64,000 nucleotides of DNA, taken from positions 620,001 through 684,000 of the forward strand of contig NZ_JACNMF010000003.1 of assembly GCF_014270105.1 (NCBI RefSeq). The letters are read 5' to 3'. The position numbers and the translations under genes are program-made. Of the stretch, positions 63,282-64,000 are shown in pieces (position 1 is the first letter of the stretch; each line of letters begins with the position of its first letter). Origin of the DNA: Hyunsoonleella aquatilis (GTDB lineage Bacteria; Bacteroidota; Bacteroidia; Flavobacteriales; Flavobacteriaceae). The notes beneath the pieces were generated by a model, which was not told where the DNA came from, ran no database searches, and worked only from the letters and a program-made list of their open reading frames with translations.

Positions 63282-63540
63282 GTTAGATATGTTTGCATTT
63301 TAATCAATTCTATCGTTCGATAAGCGAAGTTCGCTATTTTATGTCAAAAAATCAATACGTACGTATGCGTAATTATCAACAAACAGGTTTCCGAAAAAGA
63401 GGCACTGTTGAGGCCATCCTGAGGGATAGAAAATTACGGATTTCAGAATACTTAATTGCGTCTGAAAAGTGAAAGGAGGTTCTGCCCCATAAAGCTATCT
63501 GGAGTTTCATACACAACATTACTTTGAGAAACCTACAAGA
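63282..63540. other. Intergenic DNA with a TTCGATAAGCGAAGTTCGCT stem
   Basis: The AGCGAA/TTCGCT palindrome at about 63323-63335 and a short 43-codon frame at 63341-63472 are the only structures. The frame has no recognisable product. The rest shows no gene. Confidence 0.5.
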
Positions 63541-63584
63541 TTCCTGCTTTCGCTTCGACCACGCTCAGCGACCACGCAGGAATT
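63541..63584. repeat. REP-like element with ATTCCTGC/GCAGGAAT ends
   Basis: ATTCCTGC (63541-63548) pairs with GCAGGAAT (63577-63584), and the inner part repeats CGACCACGC twice. The same ends occur at 41101-41120. Confidence 0.7.
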
Positions 63585-63633
63585 AAAAAACAGCCAGTAC
63601 CAAGTTGTTGAATCGCAACTTTAGGTACCGGCC
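63585..63633 (-). terminator. Intrinsic terminator of the 63663 gene
   Basis: GCC-GTACC-AAGTTG (63594-63608) pairs with CAACTT-GGTAC-GGC (63617-63633), with a two-base bulge and one mismatch. The A-run at 63586-63591 gives a U-run on the minus strand. Confidence 0.75.
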
Positions 63634-63662
63634 GTACAAACTAACTTAAATAATTTATGAGT

Positions 63663-64000
63663 TTACTTTCGTCTTACGGAAACTTGGGTGCATATGCCTA
63701 TTACATTTTTCTTTGAACAGTACACCTCGTATTTTTCGTCACTTTCCATGTAGCCTTCGCTAAACTCTCCGAGGTATTTCCAGGTGATGTCCCAAAGCTC
63801 AAATTGTACCTTTACGCTATGGGCGCCACTTGGTGGTCTTGCCGTTACCGGAGGATCGTTTTTCTTTACTTTTTTCCAGTTGGTATAAGCAATGGCTTGA
63901 GAGCCCTTTTTCTTGTACTGAAAACGGAATCTGGCATCTTGTCCAAAATTGTTATCCACACTGGCATTGGCATGGGAATACTCCTTGGTGCTGCAATCTA
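63663..64000 (-). CDS. C-terminal part of a protein cut by the window edge
   Basis: The frame is open to base 64000, where it reads DCSTKEYSHANASVDNNFG, and a GTG at 63959 is only an internal valine. The visible 112 residues are rich in charged and aromatic residues, include WKKVKKNDPPVTARPPSGAH and end EVYCSKKNVIGICTQVSVRRK. Two cysteines near the end could form a disulfide, which suggests an exported protein. The family is not recognised from this part alone. Confidence 0.7.
   Translation of the reverse strand, partial: DCSTKEYSHANASVDNNFGQDARFRFQYKKKGSQAIAYTNWKKVKKNDPPVTARPPSGAHSVKVQFELWDITWKYLGEFSEGYMESDEKYEVYCSKKNVIGICTQVSVRRK

Noticed and set aside
63341-63472. 43-codon frame MSKNQYVRMRNYQQ and onward
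   Set aside because: No family, promoter or terminator supports it; its length is expected by chance in AT-rich DNA.
1-64000. CRISPR arrays, rRNA, tRNA, complete IS elements
   Set aside because: No regularly spaced direct repeats, cloverleaf patterns, rRNA segments or transposase genes were found by reading both strands; this is a negative by eye and not a computed search.

Overview
The window is a chromosomal segment from a member of the Bacteroidota, most likely a marine or soil Flavobacteriaceae. The evidence is the protein families (DUF3667, DUF4834, YfhO, the APH/aminotransferase fusion, a pair of PLP enzymes that may make capnine), TAnnTTTG-type -7 boxes, hairpin terminators, many ATGA or TAATG gene overlaps, and dispersed CATTCyG/CrGAAT palindromes of the kind common in flavobacteria. 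I see no rRNA, tRNA, CRISPR array, prophage or complete insertion sequence.

1-9.4 kb: the 3' part of uvrA, a DUF3667 membrane protein, two paralogous secreted proteins (4003 and 8060) that each follow a sigma-54-like -24/-12 promoter, and between them a VOC protein translationally coupled to a kinase-aminotransferase fusion. 9.4-14.9 kb: a minus-strand envelope operon (DUF4834, YfhO, GT4, flippase). 15-24 kb: an outer-membrane protein with a GNAT-like partner; an alpha-oxoamine synthase next to a cysteine-synthase-like enzyme (possible sulfonolipid synthesis); oligopeptidase B, YbaB and threonine aldolase; and a decayed gene. 24-31.3 kb: a cysteine-rich lipoprotein and three GT2 paralogs around a prfB-HAD-arsC operon. 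prfB carries a clear +1 programmed frameshift site.

31-37 kb: small membrane protein, 1-Cys peroxiredoxin, fumarase C, Crp/Fnr regulator, coiled-coil protein, and a MarR-GNAT fusion with palindromes upstream. 37.5-47.3 kb: a long minus-strand block of mostly unrecognised genes: a coiled-coil protein, a 353-residue unknown, a small secreted protein, a classical AAA ATPase, a 411-residue unknown and two membrane proteins. It is interrupted by nudK and by a GIY-YIG nuclease gene bracketed by 85-bp direct repeats. This block is the best candidate for an undescribed multi-protein system.

47.6-61.8 kb: ettA, a small CAL67264-like membrane protein, a redox-type operon (FMN reductase, GNAT, MarR, two pirins), acyl-CoA carboxylase beta, DoxX, a VWA protein carrying a TonB-plug domain but no barrel, sppA, and a mutS2 without an Smr domain. 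61.8-64 kb: repeat-rich accessory DNA with a two-gene module (a DUF6934-like protein and a 56-residue basic protein) separated by a perfect 22-bp inverted repeat and bracketed by an 11-bp inverted repeat, then the 3' end of another gene.
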